Positions 1-9,778 of a DNA stretch of 64,000 nucleotides are shown in pieces. Positions within the stretch are counted from its first letter, which is position 1, and each line of letters starts with the position of its first letter. The DNA is from Mycobacterium sp. BK086 (GTDB lineage: Bacteria > Actinomycetota > Actinomycetes > Mycobacteriales > Mycobacteriaceae). The translations under genes and the position numbers were made by a program. The DNA lies in assembly GCA_004362315.1 (NCBI GenBank), contig SNWL01000009.1:248001-312000 (forward strand), written 5' to 3'. A model generated the notes under the pieces. That model made no database searches. It saw only the letters and a list, made by a program, of their open reading frames with translations, and was not told the origin of the DNA.

Positions 1-1
1 G

Positions 2-3000
2 GTGACCAACGCCGAGCCCGAGCGCATCTACGAACTCCTCGAAGAGTTTGCTCAGGATGTCCGTACCGTGCTTCCTCCGGTGCTGTCGATCCGCAACGGC
101 CGGCGCTCTGTCGTCATCACCGGCACCCCGGAGCAGCTGTCCCGTTTCGAGCTCTATTGCGAGCAGATCGCCGAGGCCGAAGCGGCCGACCGCAAGAACA
201 AGGTGCGTGGCGGCGCGGTCTTCAAGCCGATGTTCGATCCGGTCCAGGTCGAGGTGGGCTTCCACACGCCTCGCCTGGCCGACGGCATCGACATCGTCGG
301 CCGCTGGGCCGCCGCGGTCGGCCTTGACGTCGAGCTGGCTCGTGGCCTGGCCGACGCGATCCTGGTCCAGCAGGTGGACTGGGTCGAAGAGGTCACCGCG
401 CTCAACGAGGCCGGCGCCCGCTGGATTCTCGACCTCGGCCCCGGTGACATCCTGACCCGACTCACCGCCCCGGTGATCCGCGGGCTGGGCATCGGCATCG
501 TGCCGGCCGCCACCCGCGGCGGGCAGCGCAATCTGTTCACGGTCGGCGCCGTGCCCGAGGTCGCCAAGCCGTGGTCGAGCTACGCGCCCTCGGTGATCCG
601 CCTGCCCGACGGCTCGGTGAAGCTGTCGACGAAGTTCACCCGGCTCACCGGCCGCTCGCCGATCCTGCTCGCGGGCATGACGCCGACGACCGTCGACGCC
701 AAGATCGTCGCCGCGGCGGCCAACGCCGGACACTGGGCCGAGCTGGCCGGCGGCGGCCAGGTCACCGAGCCCATCTTCGACAAGCGCATTGCCGAGCTGG
801 CCACGTTGCTCGAACCGGGCCGCACGATCCAGTTCAACTCGCTGTTCCTCGACCCCTACCTGTGGAAGCTGCAGCTGGGCGGTAAGCGGTTGGTGCAGAA
901 GGCACGCCAGTCCGGGGCACCGATCGACGGCGTCGTCGTCAGCGCCGGCATCCCCGATCTGGAAGAGGCCGTCGAGCTGATCGACGAGCTGAACACCGTC
1001 GGCATCGCCCACGTGGTGTTCAAGCCGGGCACCGTCGAGCAGATCCGTTCGGTCATCCGGATCGCCGCCGAGGTGCCCACCAAGCCCGTCATCGTCCACA
1101 TCGAGGGCGGCCGCGCCGGTGGCCACCACTCCTGGGAAGACCTCGACGACCTGCTGCTGACCACCTACTCCGAACTGCGCGGCCGCGCCAACATCACGGT
1201 CTGCGTCGGCGGTGGCATCGGCACGCCGGAGCGCTCGGCGGAGTACCTGTCCGGCCGGTGGTCGCTGGCCTACGGCTATCCGCTGATGCCGGTCGACGGC
1301 ATCCTGGTCGGCACCGCTGCGATGGCCTGCCTGGAGGCCACCACCTCGCCGGCCGTCAAGCAGTTGCTGGTCGACACCGTCGGCACCGACACCTGGGTCG
1401 GGGCCGGAAAAGCCTTGAACGGCATGGCATCCGGGCGCAGCCAGCTCGGTGCCGACATCCACGAGATCGACAATGCCGCCTCCCGGTGCGGCCGGCTGCT
1501 CGACGATGTCGCCGGTGACGCCGACGCGGTTGCTGAGCGTCGCGAGGAGATCATCGCCGCGATGGCGGTCACCGCCAAGCCGTACTTCGGCGACGTCGCC
1601 GAGATGACCTACCTGCAGTGGCTGCAGCGCTACGTGGAACTGGCGATCGGTGACGGCGACTCGACCGCCGACACCAAGATCGCCGACTCGCCGTGGTTGG
1701 ACATCACCTGGCGTGACCGCTTCGCCGAGATGCTGCAACGCGCCGAGGCCCGCCTCAATGCGAAAGACACCGGCCCGATCGAGACGCTGTTCGACGCGTC
1801 GTCGGCCGACGGCGAATGGCTGCTGGAGAACCCCGACCAGGCGCTGCAGGCGCTGACCGACCGCTACCCGGACGCATCCTCGGTGCTGCTGCACCCGGCG
1901 GACGTGCCGTTCTTCATCCAGCTGTGCAAGGTGCTGGGCAAGCCGGTGAACTTCGTCCCGGTCATCGACAAGGACGTGCGGCGCTGGTGGCGTAGCGACT
2001 CCCTGTGGCAGGCCCACGATGCGCGCTACACCGCCGATCAGGTGTGCGTCATTCCCGGCACTCAGGCCGTGGAGGGCATCACCCGGGTCGATGAGCCGGT
2101 GGGCGAACTGCTCGACCGCTTCGAGCAGGCCGCCGTCGACGAGCTGCTTGCTTCGGGCGCACAGCCCGAGCCCGCGGCCGCGCGGCTGCGCGTGCGCACC
2201 GACGTCACCGGACCGCTGGCCATCGTGCTGGATTCGCCCGACGTGCTGTGGGCAGGCCGGACCGCGTCCAACCCGGTGCATCGCATCGCGGCGCCCGCGG
2301 AGTGGCTGGTGCACGACAACCGTTCGGCGACAAACCATTCCACCGGAGCGCGACTCGAGGTCACCGGTCCTGACCGGGTGGTCCTGAGTGTCCCGCTGTC
2401 GGGCACGTGGATCGACATCGCCTACACGCTGCCGGCCACGGTGATCGACGGTGGCACCCCGGTGGTGCGCACCGAGGACGCCGCGGGCGCCATGCGTGCC
2501 GTGCTGGCCATCGCCGCCGGGGTCGACGGCCCCGACGCGCTGCCGCCGGTGGTCAACGGCTCCACCACCGTCACCGTCGGGTGGGATCCCGAGCGGGTGG
2601 CCGACCATACCGGTGTGACGGCGACGTTCGGCTCGCCGCTGGCGCCGACCCTGACGACCGTTCCCGACGCGCTGGTGGGCCGCTGCTGGCCCGCGGTGTT
2701 CGCCGCGATCGGCGGCGCGGTCACCGACACCGGTTTCCCGGTCGTCGAGGGCCTGCTGAGCCTGGTGCACCTGGACCACGCGGCCCAGCTGCTCAAGCCG
2801 CTGCCCAAGGAACCGACCCAATTGACCGTCACCGCAACGGCTTCGGTGGCCACCGATACCGAGGTCGGCCGCGTCGTGCCGGTCACGGTGAACGTGACCG
2901 ACGCCAGGGGCATGATCCTCGCGGTCCTCGAGGAGCGCTTCGCGATCCTGGGTCGCAACGGCGCCAAGGAACTCGCGGATCCGGTTCGGGCCGGGGGAGC

Positions 3001-6000
3001 GGTGTCGTTGAACGCCACCGACACTCCGCGCCGCCGTCGCCGCGACGTCGTCATCGGTGCCCCGGTCGACATGCGTCCGTTCGCCGTGGTCTCCGGTGAC
3101 CACAACCCGATCCACACCGATCAGGCCGCTGCGCTGCTGGCTGGTCTGGAGTCGCCCATCGTGCACGGCATGTGGCTGTCGGCCGCTGCCCAGCACGTGG
3201 TGACCGCCACCGACGGCAAGCCGGTCCCGCCGGCCAAGCTGATCGGCTGGACCGCCCGCTTCCTGGGCATGGTCAAGCCGGGCGACGAGATCGACTTCCG
3301 CGTCGACCGGGTCGGAATCGACCTGGGCGCAGAGGTTTTGGAAGTCACCGCCAAGGTCGGCACCGACCTCGTCATGAGCGCCACCGCGCGGTTGGCGGCG
3401 CCGAAGACGGTGTACGCCTTCCCGGGTCAGGGCATCCAGCACAAGGGCATGGGCATGGAGGTGCGTGCGCGCTCCAAGGCTGCCCGCAAGGTGTGGGACA
3501 CCGCCGACAAGTTCACCCGCGACACCCTGGGCTTCTCGGTGCTGCATGTGGTGCGCGACAACCCGACCAGCCTGATCGCCTCCGGTGTGCACTACCAGCA
3601 CCCCGAGGGCGTGCTCTACCTGACGCAGTTCACCCAGGTGGCGATGGCCACCGTCGCCGCCGCTCAGGTGGCCGAGATGCGGGAGCAGGGCGCGTTCGTC
3701 GAGGGTGCGATCGCCTGCGGTCACTCGGTGGGTGAGTACACCGCGCTGGCGTGCGTGTCGAACGTCTACAAGCTGGAAGCGTTGCTGGAGGTGGTGTTCC
3801 ACCGCGGCAGCAAGATGCACGACATCGTGCCGCGTGACGAGATGGGCCGGTCCAACTACCGGCTGGCGGCCATCCGCCCGTCGCAGATCGACCTGGCGGA
3901 CGCCGACGTCAAGGACTTTGTCGCCGAAATCGCCGAACGCACAAGCGAATTCCTGCAGATCGTCAACTTCAACCTGCGCGGCTCGCAGTACGCGATCGCC
4001 GGCACGGTGCGCGGTCTGGAGGCGCTGGAAGAAGAGGTCGAGCGGCGTCGCGAGATCAGCGGCGGCAAGCGGTCGTTCATCCTGGTCCCCGGCATCGACG
4101 TGCCGTTCCACTCCGACGTGCTGCGGGTCGGTGTCGACGACTTCCGCCGGGCGCTGGAACGCGTCATGCCCGAGGATCCGGACCCGGCTCTGATCGTCGG
4201 GCGCTACATCCCGAACCTGGTGCCGCGGCCCTTCACCCTGGACCGTGACTTCATCCAGGAGATCCGCGACCTGGTGCCCGCCGAGCCGCTCGACGAAGTG
4301 CTGGCCGACTACGACACCTGGCGCAACGAGAAGCCTGGCCAGCTGTGCCGCAAGATCGTCGTCGAGTTGCTGGCCTGGCAGTTCGCCAGCCCGGTGCGCT
4401 GGATCGAGACGCAGGACCTCCTGTTCATCGAGGAGGCCGCGGGCGGCCTGGGTGTCGAGCGCTTCGTCGAGATCGGCGTGAAGTCCGCGCCGACGGTGGC
4501 CGGCCTGGCCGGTAACACCCTGAAGTTGCCCGAATATGCCCACAGCACAGTGGAAGTGCTCAACTCCGAGCGCGATGCCGCGGTGTTGTTCGCCAACGAC
4601 ACCGATCCGGAACCGGACGACGAGCCCGAAGCCCCCGCCGCCGAGGCGCCTGCCGAAGCCGCGGCCGACGCCGCCCCGGCGGCACCGGCACCGGCAGCTG
4701 CACCCTCGGGTGGGCCGCGCCCCGACGACATCGGATTCGACGCGGGCGACGCCACTTTGGCGCTGATCGCGTTGAGCGCCAAGATGCGCATCGATCAGAT
4801 CGAGCCGCTGGATTCGATCGAATCGATCACCGACGGTGCGTCCTCGCGGCGGAACCAGCTGCTGGTCGACCTCGGTTCGGAGCTGAACTTGGGCGCCATC
4901 GACGGTGCTGCCGAGGCGGACCTGGCATCGCTGAAGGGTCAGGTCTCCAAGCTGGCGCGCACCTACAAGCCGTTCGGCCCGGTGCTCTCGGACTCGATCA
5001 ACGATCAGTTGCGCACGGTGCTCGGCCCGTCGGGCAAGCGTCCGGCCGCGATCGCCGAGCGGGTGAAGAAGACCTGGGAACTGGGCGACGGCTGGGCCAA
5101 GCACGTCACCGCCGAACTGGCGCTGGGCACCCGTGAGGGCAGCAGCGTGCGCGGTGGTGCGTTGGGCGGCCTGCACGACGGTGCGCTGGCCGACGCCGCG
5201 TCCGTGGACAAGGCGATCGACGCCGCGGTCGCTTCGGTGGCTGCCCGCAAGGGGATTGCGGTGTCGCTGCCCTCGGCAGGCGGTGGCGGTGGCGGCGTGG
5301 TCGATTCGGCCGCGCTGACCGAGTTCGCCGAGACGGTCACCGGCCGCGACGGCGTGCTGGCCTCGGCCGCTCGCATGGTGCTGGGCCAGCTCGGTCTGGA
5401 CAACCCGGTGTCGGCCGCTCCGACCTCGACAGACGCCGAACTCATCGATCTGGTGACCGCCGAGCTGGGCTCGGACTGGCCACGGCTGGTGGCGCCGGCA
5501 TTCGACGCCAAGAAGGCTGTCGTCCTCGACGACCGCTGGGCCAGTGCGCGTGAAGATCTGGTCAAGCTGTGGCTGGCCGACGAGGGCGATATCGACGCCG
5601 ACTGGATGCACCTCGGTGAGCGTTTCGAGGGTGCGGGCAATGTCGTTGCCACCCAGGCCAACTGGTGGCAGGGCCGCGCCCTGGCCGCGGGCCGCAACAT
5701 CCACGCCTCGCTGTTCGGCCGGATCGCCGCGGGCGCTGAAAATCCCGGAACCGGTCAATATTCCGACGAGGTCGCGGTGGTCACCGGCGCGTCCAAGGGC
5801 TCGATCGCCGCATCCGTGGTGGCGGCTCTGCTCGACGGTGGCGCCACGGTGGTCGCGACGACCTCCAAGCTCGACGACGATCGCCTCGCGTTCTACAAGG
5901 CGCTCTACCGCGACCACGCCCGCTACGGCGCGTCGCTGTGGGTGGTCCCGGCCAACATGGCCTCCTACGCCGACATCGACGCACTGGCGACATGGGTCGG

Positions 6001-8629
6001 TAGCGAGCAGACCGAAAGCCTTGGGCCGCAGTCGATCCACCTCAAGGACGCGCTGACCCCGACGCTGCTGTTCCCGTTCGCCGCGCCGCGCGTGGCCGGT
6101 GACCTGTCGGAGGCCGGCTCGCGTTCCGAGATGGAGATGAAGGTCCTGCTGTGGGCCGTCGAGCGGCTGATCGGTGGGCTGTCGTCCATCGGCGCCGAGC
6201 GTGACATCGCCTCACGTCTGCACGTGGTGCTGCCCGGTTCACCCAACCGCGGCATGTTCGGCGGTGACGGCGCCTACGGCGAGTCGAAGTCCGCACTCGA
6301 CGCGGTGGTCAACCGCTGGAACGCGGAAACCTCGTGGGCACAGCGGGTCAGCTTCGCGCACGCCCTGATCGGCTGGACCAAGGGCACCGGGCTGATGGGC
6401 CACAACGACGCCATCGTCGGTGCGGTCGAGGAAGCCGGTGTCACCACCTACAGCACCGAAGAGATGGCAGCCATGCTGCTGGATCTGTGCACGGTGGAGG
6501 CCAAGGTCGCCTCCGCGCACACCCCGCTGAAGGTCGACCTGACCGGTGGGCTCGGCGATGTCCAGCTCGACATGGCCGAGCTGGCTGCCAAGGCCCGCGA
6601 GGAAATGACTGCTGAGGCAGCGGAATCCGCCGACGAGCCGGCTGCGGGCACCATTGCCGCCCTGCCGTCGCCGCCGCGCGGCTACGTCGCGAACACTCCG
6701 CCGGCGTGGGCTGATCTCGACGTCGACCCGGCCGACCTGGTGGTCATCGTCGGCGGTGCCGAGCTCGGCCCGTACGGCTCGTCGCGCACCCGCTTCGAGA
6801 TGGAGGTCGACAACGAGCTGTCGGCGGCCGGTGTCCTCGAATTGGCCTGGACCACAGGGCTGATCGTGTGGGAGGACGACCCCAAGCCGGGCTGGTACGA
6901 CAGTGCCTCCGGTGAGCTGGTCGACGAGGCCGATCTGGTCGAGCGCTATCACGACGCGGTCGTGGAGCGGTGCGGCATCCGCGAATTCGTCGACGACGGG
7001 GCCATCGATCCCGACCACGCGTCGCCGCTGATGGTCAGTGTCTTCCTGGACAAGGACTTCCGGTTCGTCGTGTCCTCGGAAGCTGACGCCCGTGCGTTCG
7101 TCGAGTTCGATCCCGAGCACACCGTCACCCGTCCGGTGCCGGACTCGTCAGACTGGGAAGTGATCCGCAAGGCGGGCACCGAGATTCGCGTGCCGCGCAA
7201 GACCAAGCTGTCGCGGACGGTGGGGGCGCAGATCCCGACCGGCTTCGACCCGACGGTCTGGGGTATCAGCCCGGACATGGCCAGCTCCATCGATCGGGTG
7301 GCGCTGTGGAACATCGTCGCCACCGTCGACGCGTTCCTGTCCTCCGGATTCACTCCGACCGAGCTGATGCGCTGGGTGCACCCGAGCCTGGTGGCCTCGA
7401 CGCAGGGCACCGGTATGGGCGGTATGACGTCGATGCAGACGATGTACCACGGCAACCTGATGGGCAAGGCCAAGCCGAACGACATCCTGCAGGAGGTGCT
7501 GCCGAACGTCGTTGCCGCGCACGTGATCCAGTCCTACGTCGGCAGCTACGGCTCGATGATCCATCCGGTCGGCGCGTGCGCCACTGCGGCGGTCTCGGTC
7601 GAGGAGGGCATGGACAAGATCCGCCTCGGCAAGGCCGAGCTGGTGGTCACCGGTGGCTTCGACGACATGACACTGGAAGCCGTCATCGGCTTCGGTGACA
7701 TGGCGGCGACCGCCGAGACCGCGACGATGCGGGCCAAGGGCATCAGCGACTCGAAGTTCTCCCGCGCCAACGACCGTCGCCGGTTGGGCTTCCTGGAAGC
7801 GCAGGGCGGTGGCACCATCCTGCTGGCGCGCGGCGACCTGGCGCTGAAGATGGGCCTGCCGGTGCTGGCCGTGGTCGGCTACGCGCAGAGCTTCGGCGAC
7901 GGCGTGCACACCTCGATCCCGGCTCCGGGGCTCGGTGCGCTGGGTGCCGGTCGCGGCGGCAAGGACTCGCAGCTGGCCCGCGCGTTGGCCAAGCTGGGCG
8001 TCGGCGCCGACGACATCGCGGTGATCTCCAAGCACGACACCTCGACGCTGGCCAACGATCCCAACGAGACCGAGCTGCACGAGCGGCTCGCGGACTCGAT
8101 GGGCCGTGCCGCCGGTGCGCCGCTGTTCATCGTCAGCCAGAAGAGCCTGACCGGCCACGCCAAGGGCGGCGCCGCGGTCTTCCAGATGATGGGGCTCTGC
8201 CAGATCCTGCGCGACGGCGTCATCCCGCCGAACCGCAGCCTGGACTGCGTCGACGACGAGCTGGCCACCTCCGGGCACTTCGTGTGGGCGCGGGAGACCC
8301 TGCGCCTTGGCGACAAGTTCCCGCTCAAGGCGGGTCTGGTCACCAGCCTCGGCTTCGGTCACGTGTCGGGTCTGATCGCGCTGGTGCACCCGCAGGCCTT
8401 CCTGGCCTCGCTCAGTGCCGAGGAGCGAGCGGATTACACCAAGCGGGCGAACGAGCGCGTGCTCGCCGGTCAGCGACGACTGGCTTCGGCCATCGCCGGT
8501 GGACGGCCGATGTACGAGAAGCCTGCCGATCGCCGGTTCGACCACGACTCGCCTGAGAAGCGTCAGGAAGCGGCCATGCTGCTCGACCCGGCCTCACGGC
8601 TGGGCGATGACGATGTCTATGTGAGGTAG
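2..8629 (+). CDS. fas: Type I fatty acid synthase, 3' part (5' end outside window)
   Basis: Multifunctional FAS-I that makes the C16-C26 acyl-CoA primers for membrane lipids and mycolic acids in the cytoplasm. The frame is open from the first base and gives about 2875 residues, so the start and the first part of the acetyltransferase domain are missing. Domain order fits mycobacterial FAS-I: end of AT, enoyl reductase (glycine-rich GGRAGGHHSWED near residue 370), MaoC-type dehydratase (GDHNPIHTD near 1033), malonyl/palmitoyl transferase (PGQG near 1140, active-site GHSVGEYTA near 1240), an Ala/Pro linker, ACP (DGASSRRNQLL near 1610, likely phosphopantetheine Ser), ketoreductase (TGASKGSIAAS near 1926) and ketosynthase (Cys in GACATAAVSVE near 2525; His in SKHDTST and TGHAKGG). 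No phosphopantetheinyl transferase domain is fused at the C-terminus, which agrees with acpS starting 10 bases later. Identity is very secure. Confidence 0.98.
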   Translation: MTNAEPERIYELLEEFAQDVRTVLPPVLSIRNGRRSVVITGTPEQLSRFELYCEQIAEAEAADRKNKVRGGAVFKPMFDPVQVEVGFHTPRLADGIDIVGRWAAAVGLDVELARGLADAILVQQVDWVEEVTALNEAGARWILDLGPGDILTRLTAPVIRGLGIGIVPAATRGGQRNLFTVGAVPEVAKPWSSYAPSVIRLPDGSVKLSTKFTRLTGRSPILLAGMTPTTVDAKIVAAAANAGHWAELAGGGQVTEPIFDKRIAELATLLEPGRTIQFNSLFLDPYLWKLQLGGKRLVQKARQSGAPIDGVVVSAGIPDLEEAVELIDELNTVGIAHVVFKPGTVEQIRSVIRIAAEVPTKPVIVHIEGGRAGGHHSWEDLDDLLLTTYSELRGRANITVCVGGGIGTPERSAEYLSGRWSLAYGYPLMPVDGILVGTAAMACLEATTSPAVKQLLVDTVGTDTWVGAGKALNGMASGRSQLGADIHEIDNAASRCGRLLDDVAGDADAVAERREEIIAAMAVTAKPYFGDVAEMTYLQWLQRYVELAIGDGDSTADTKIADSPWLDITWRDRFAEMLQRAEARLNAKDTGPIETLFDASSADGEWLLENPDQALQALTDRYPDASSVLLHPADVPFFIQLCKVLGKPVNFVPVIDKDVRRWWRSDSLWQAHDARYTADQVCVIPGTQAVEGITRVDEPVGELLDRFEQAAVDELLASGAQPEPAAARLRVRTDVTGPLAIVLDSPDVLWAGRTASNPVHRIAAPAEWLVHDNRSATNHSTGARLEVTGPDRVVLSVPLSGTWIDIAYTLPATVIDGGTPVVRTEDAAGAMRAVLAIAAGVDGPDALPPVVNGSTTVTVGWDPERVADHTGVTATFGSPLAPTLTTVPDALVGRCWPAVFAAIGGAVTDTGFPVVEGLLSLVHLDHAAQLLKPLPKEPTQLTVTATASVATDTEVGRVVPVTVNVTDARGMILAVLEERFAILGRNGAKELADPVRAGGAVSLNATDTPRRRRRDVVIGAPVDMRPFAVVSGDHNPIHTDQAAALLAGLESPIVHGMWLSAAAQHVVTATDGKPVPPAKLIGWTARFLGMVKPGDEIDFRVDRVGIDLGAEVLEVTAKVGTDLVMSATARLAAPKTVYAFPGQGIQHKGMGMEVRARSKAARKVWDTADKFTRDTLGFSVLHVVRDNPTSLIASGVHYQHPEGVLYLTQFTQVAMATVAAAQVAEMREQGAFVEGAIACGHSVGEYTALACVSNVYKLEALLEVVFHRGSKMHDIVPRDEMGRSNYRLAAIRPSQIDLADADVKDFVAEIAERTSEFLQIVNFNLRGSQYAIAGTVRGLEALEEEVERRREISGGKRSFILVPGIDVPFHSDVLRVGVDDFRRALERVMPEDPDPALIVGRYIPNLVPRPFTLDRDFIQEIRDLVPAEPLDEVLADYDTWRNEKPGQLCRKIVVELLAWQFASPVRWIETQDLLFIEEAAGGLGVERFVEIGVKSAPTVAGLAGNTLKLPEYAHSTVEVLNSERDAAVLFANDTDPEPDDEPEAPAAEAPAEAAADAAPAAPAPAAAPSGGPRPDDIGFDAGDATLALIALSAKMRIDQIEPLDSIESITDGASSRRNQLLVDLGSELNLGAIDGAAEADLASLKGQVSKLARTYKPFGPVLSDSINDQLRTVLGPSGKRPAAIAERVKKTWELGDGWAKHVTAELALGTREGSSVRGGALGGLHDGALADAASVDKAIDAAVASVAARKGIAVSLPSAGGGGGGVVDSAALTEFAETVTGRDGVLASAARMVLGQLGLDNPVSAAPTSTDAELIDLVTAELGSDWPRLVAPAFDAKKAVVLDDRWASAREDLVKLWLADEGDIDADWMHLGERFEGAGNVVATQANWWQGRALAAGRNIHASLFGRIAAGAENPGTGQYSDEVAVVTGASKGSIAASVVAALLDGGATVVATTSKLDDDRLAFYKALYRDHARYGASLWVVPANMASYADIDALATWVGSEQTESLGPQSIHLKDALTPTLLFPFAAPRVAGDLSEAGSRSEMEMKVLLWAVERLIGGLSSIGAERDIASRLHVVLPGSPNRGMFGGDGAYGESKSALDAVVNRWNAETSWAQRVSFAHALIGWTKGTGLMGHNDAIVGAVEEAGVTTYSTEEMAAMLLDLCTVEAKVASAHTPLKVDLTGGLGDVQLDMAELAAKAREEMTAEAAESADEPAAGTIAALPSPPRGYVANTPPAWADLDVDPADLVVIVGGAELGPYGSSRTRFEMEVDNELSAAGVLELAWTTGLIVWEDDPKPGWYDSASGELVDEADLVERYHDAVVERCGIREFVDDGAIDPDHASPLMVSVFLDKDFRFVVSSEADARAFVEFDPEHTVTRPVPDSSDWEVIRKAGTEIRVPRKTKLSRTVGAQIPTGFDPTVWGISPDMASSIDRVALWNIVATVDAFLSSGFTPTELMRWVHPSLVASTQGTGMGGMTSMQTMYHGNLMGKAKPNDILQEVLPNVVAAHVIQSYVGSYGSMIHPVGACATAAVSVEEGMDKIRLGKAELVVTGGFDDMTLEAVIGFGDMAATAETATMRAKGISDSKFSRANDRRRLGFLEAQGGGTILLARGDLALKMGLPVLAVVGYAQSFGDGVHTSIPAPGLGALGAGRGGKDSQLARALAKLGVGADDIAVISKHDTSTLANDPNETELHERLADSMGRAAGAPLFIVSQKSLTGHAKGGAAVFQMMGLCQILRDGVIPPNRSLDCVDDELATSGHFVWARETLRLGDKFPLKAGLVTSLGFGHVSGLIALVHPQAFLASLSAEERADYTKRANERVLAGQRRLASAIAGGRPMYEKPADRRFDHDSPEKRQEAAMLLDPASRLGDDDVYVR

Positions 8630-8639
8630 GGTCTCCGGC

Positions 8640-9032
8640 GTGGCGATAGTCGGTGTGGGGATCGATGTGGTCTCCATTCCCGACTTTGCCGAGCAGGTGG
8701 ACCAGCCGGGCACGGTGTTCGCCGAGACGTTCACCCCGGGTGAGCGCCGTGACGCCGCCGACAAGAGTTCGGTGGCGGCGCGGCACTTGGCCGCCCGGTG
8801 GGCCGCCAAGGAAGCCGTCATCAAGGCGTGGTCGGGTTCGCGGTTCGCGCAACGTCCGGTCCTGCCGGAAGGCATCCACCGCGACATCGAGGTGATCACC
8901 GATATGTGGGGCCGGCCCAAGGTCCGCCTTACCGGTGACATCGCCAAGCATCTGGCCGAGGTGACCATTCACGTGTCGCTGACGCATGAGGGTGATACCG
9001 CCGCCGCGGTCGCCATCCTGGAGACGCTGTAA
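8640..9032 (+). CDS. acpS: Holo-[acyl-carrier-protein] synthase AcpS
   Basis: Transfers 4'-phosphopantetheine from CoA to the ACP serine, activating the FAS-I ACP encoded just upstream. The 130-residue protein has the family's GIDVV metal-binding N-terminus and the WxxKEAxxKA signature (WAAKEAVIKAW near residue 57). It starts with GTG 10 bases after the fas stop, so the two genes are almost certainly co-transcribed, as in other mycobacteria. Length is normal for the trimeric AcpS family. The next gene is convergent and ends 3 bases away. Confidence 0.96.
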   Translation: MAIVGVGIDVVSIPDFAEQVDQPGTVFAETFTPGERRDAADKSSVAARHLAARWAAKEAVIKAWSGSRFAQRPVLPEGIHRDIEVITDMWGRPKVRLTGDIAKHLAEVTIHVSLTHEGDTAAAVAILETL

Positions 9033-9035
9033 CCC

Positions 9036-9425
9036 TCAGCCGGTGTGCTGGGCGATCTGAATCAAGTTGCCGCAGGTGTCATCCAGCACGGCAGTGATCA
9101 CCGGTCCCATGTCGACGGGCTCCTGGGTGAACGTCACCCCGAGCGCACTCAGGCGCGCGAACTCCGCGCGGACGTCGTCGACGGCGAATGAGGTGAACGG
9201 GATTCCGTCGGCCACCAAGGCCTCCTTGAACGGTCTGACCGCCGGATGGCTGTCCGGTTCGAGGACGAGTTCGGTGCCGTCGGGGTGGTCCGGGGACACC
9301 ACGCTGATCCACCGGTGCTCGCCCATCGGGATGTCGTGCTTGGTGGTGAATCCCAGAACGTCGGTGTAGAACCGCAGAGCCGTGTCCTGGTCGTCGACCA
9401 GCACGCTGGTCAGGTTGATTCGCAT
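9036..9425 (-). CDS. VOC-family protein (glyoxalase/bleomycin-resistance fold)
   Basis: A 129-residue single-unit vicinal-oxygen-chelate protein. It opens with a beta strand followed by DDQDTALRFYTDVLGF, the usual first module of the fold, and a second module ending PVDMGPVITAVLDDTCGN. Such proteins bind a metal and act as dioxygenases, isomerases or resistance binders; the substrate cannot be read from sequence. I chose the ATG before RINLTSVLVDD because the longer frame would run into the ArsR gene. It lies 2 bases downstream of that ArsR gene on the same strand, so the pair is probably one autoregulated operon. Confidence 0.88.
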   Translation of the reverse strand: MRINLTSVLVDDQDTALRFYTDVLGFTTKHDIPMGEHRWISVVSPDHPDGTELVLEPDSHPAVRPFKEALVADGIPFTSFAVDDVRAEFARLSALGVTFTQEPVDMGPVITAVLDDTCGNLIQIAQHTG

Positions 9426-9427
9426 GC

Positions 9428-9739
9428 TCAATCCTCCGCTTTCTTCAACCACCGCTCGACGATCGGCGCCAGCGGTGCGGGGTTGATGTCGTGGTACTTG
9501 TAGCGACCCGAACGCCGCGTCTCGACCAGACCCGCGGCTTCGAGAAGGTCGAGGTGTTGCGAAATCGCTTGTCGTGACAGGCCCAGCCCATGCTTGGTCG
9601 CCAGGCGGGCGCAGATTTCGAAGAGCGTCTGCCCATTCCGGTCGGTCAGCTCATCGAGGATGGTTCGGCGTGTGGGGTCCGCCAAGGCCTTGAAGACGTC
9701 ACCCACGTGTTCGGACAATAGGCAAGTAATTCCTTGCAT
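9428..9739 (-). CDS. ArsR-family transcriptional regulator
   Basis: A 103-residue winged-helix repressor. VFKALADPTRRTILDEL is the classic N-terminal ArsR signature and SRQAISQHLDLLEAAGLV is the recognition-helix region. No clear metal-binding cysteine pair is present: of the two cysteines, one is near the N-terminus and one lies in the helix before the recognition helix. It may therefore be a non-metal member of the ArsR group that pairs with VOC or SRPBCC genes. The start used is the ATG inside an inverted repeat at 9722-9737, which suggests tight autoregulation. It precedes the VOC gene, which it probably controls, and diverges from the M20 peptidase gene. Confidence 0.9.
   Translation of the reverse strand: MQGITCLLSEHVGDVFKALADPTRRTILDELTDRNGQTLFEICARLATKHGLGLSRQAISQHLDLLEAAGLVETRRSGRYKYHDINPAPLAPIVERWLKKAED
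9722..9737. promoter_or_regulatory. Probable ArsR operator overlapping the arsR start
   Basis: GCAAGTAATTCCTTGC is an inverted repeat of GCAAG and CTTGC around a 6-base AT-rich centre. It ends 2 bases inside the ArsR start codon region and lies between divergent genes. A closely similar element is found at the other ArsR gene in this window (46516-46531), matching at 12 of 16 positions. Confidence 0.55.
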
Positions 9740-9778
9740 GTCAATGGTGGCCGAAAGGTTCCCGCTAACGTCGTCTGC

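Noticed and set aside
7148..8545. 465-codon open frame on the minus strand inside fas
   Set aside because: Lies antisense to the conserved ketosynthase domain; protein is His/Arg/Gln-rich and looks like a high-GC shadow frame.
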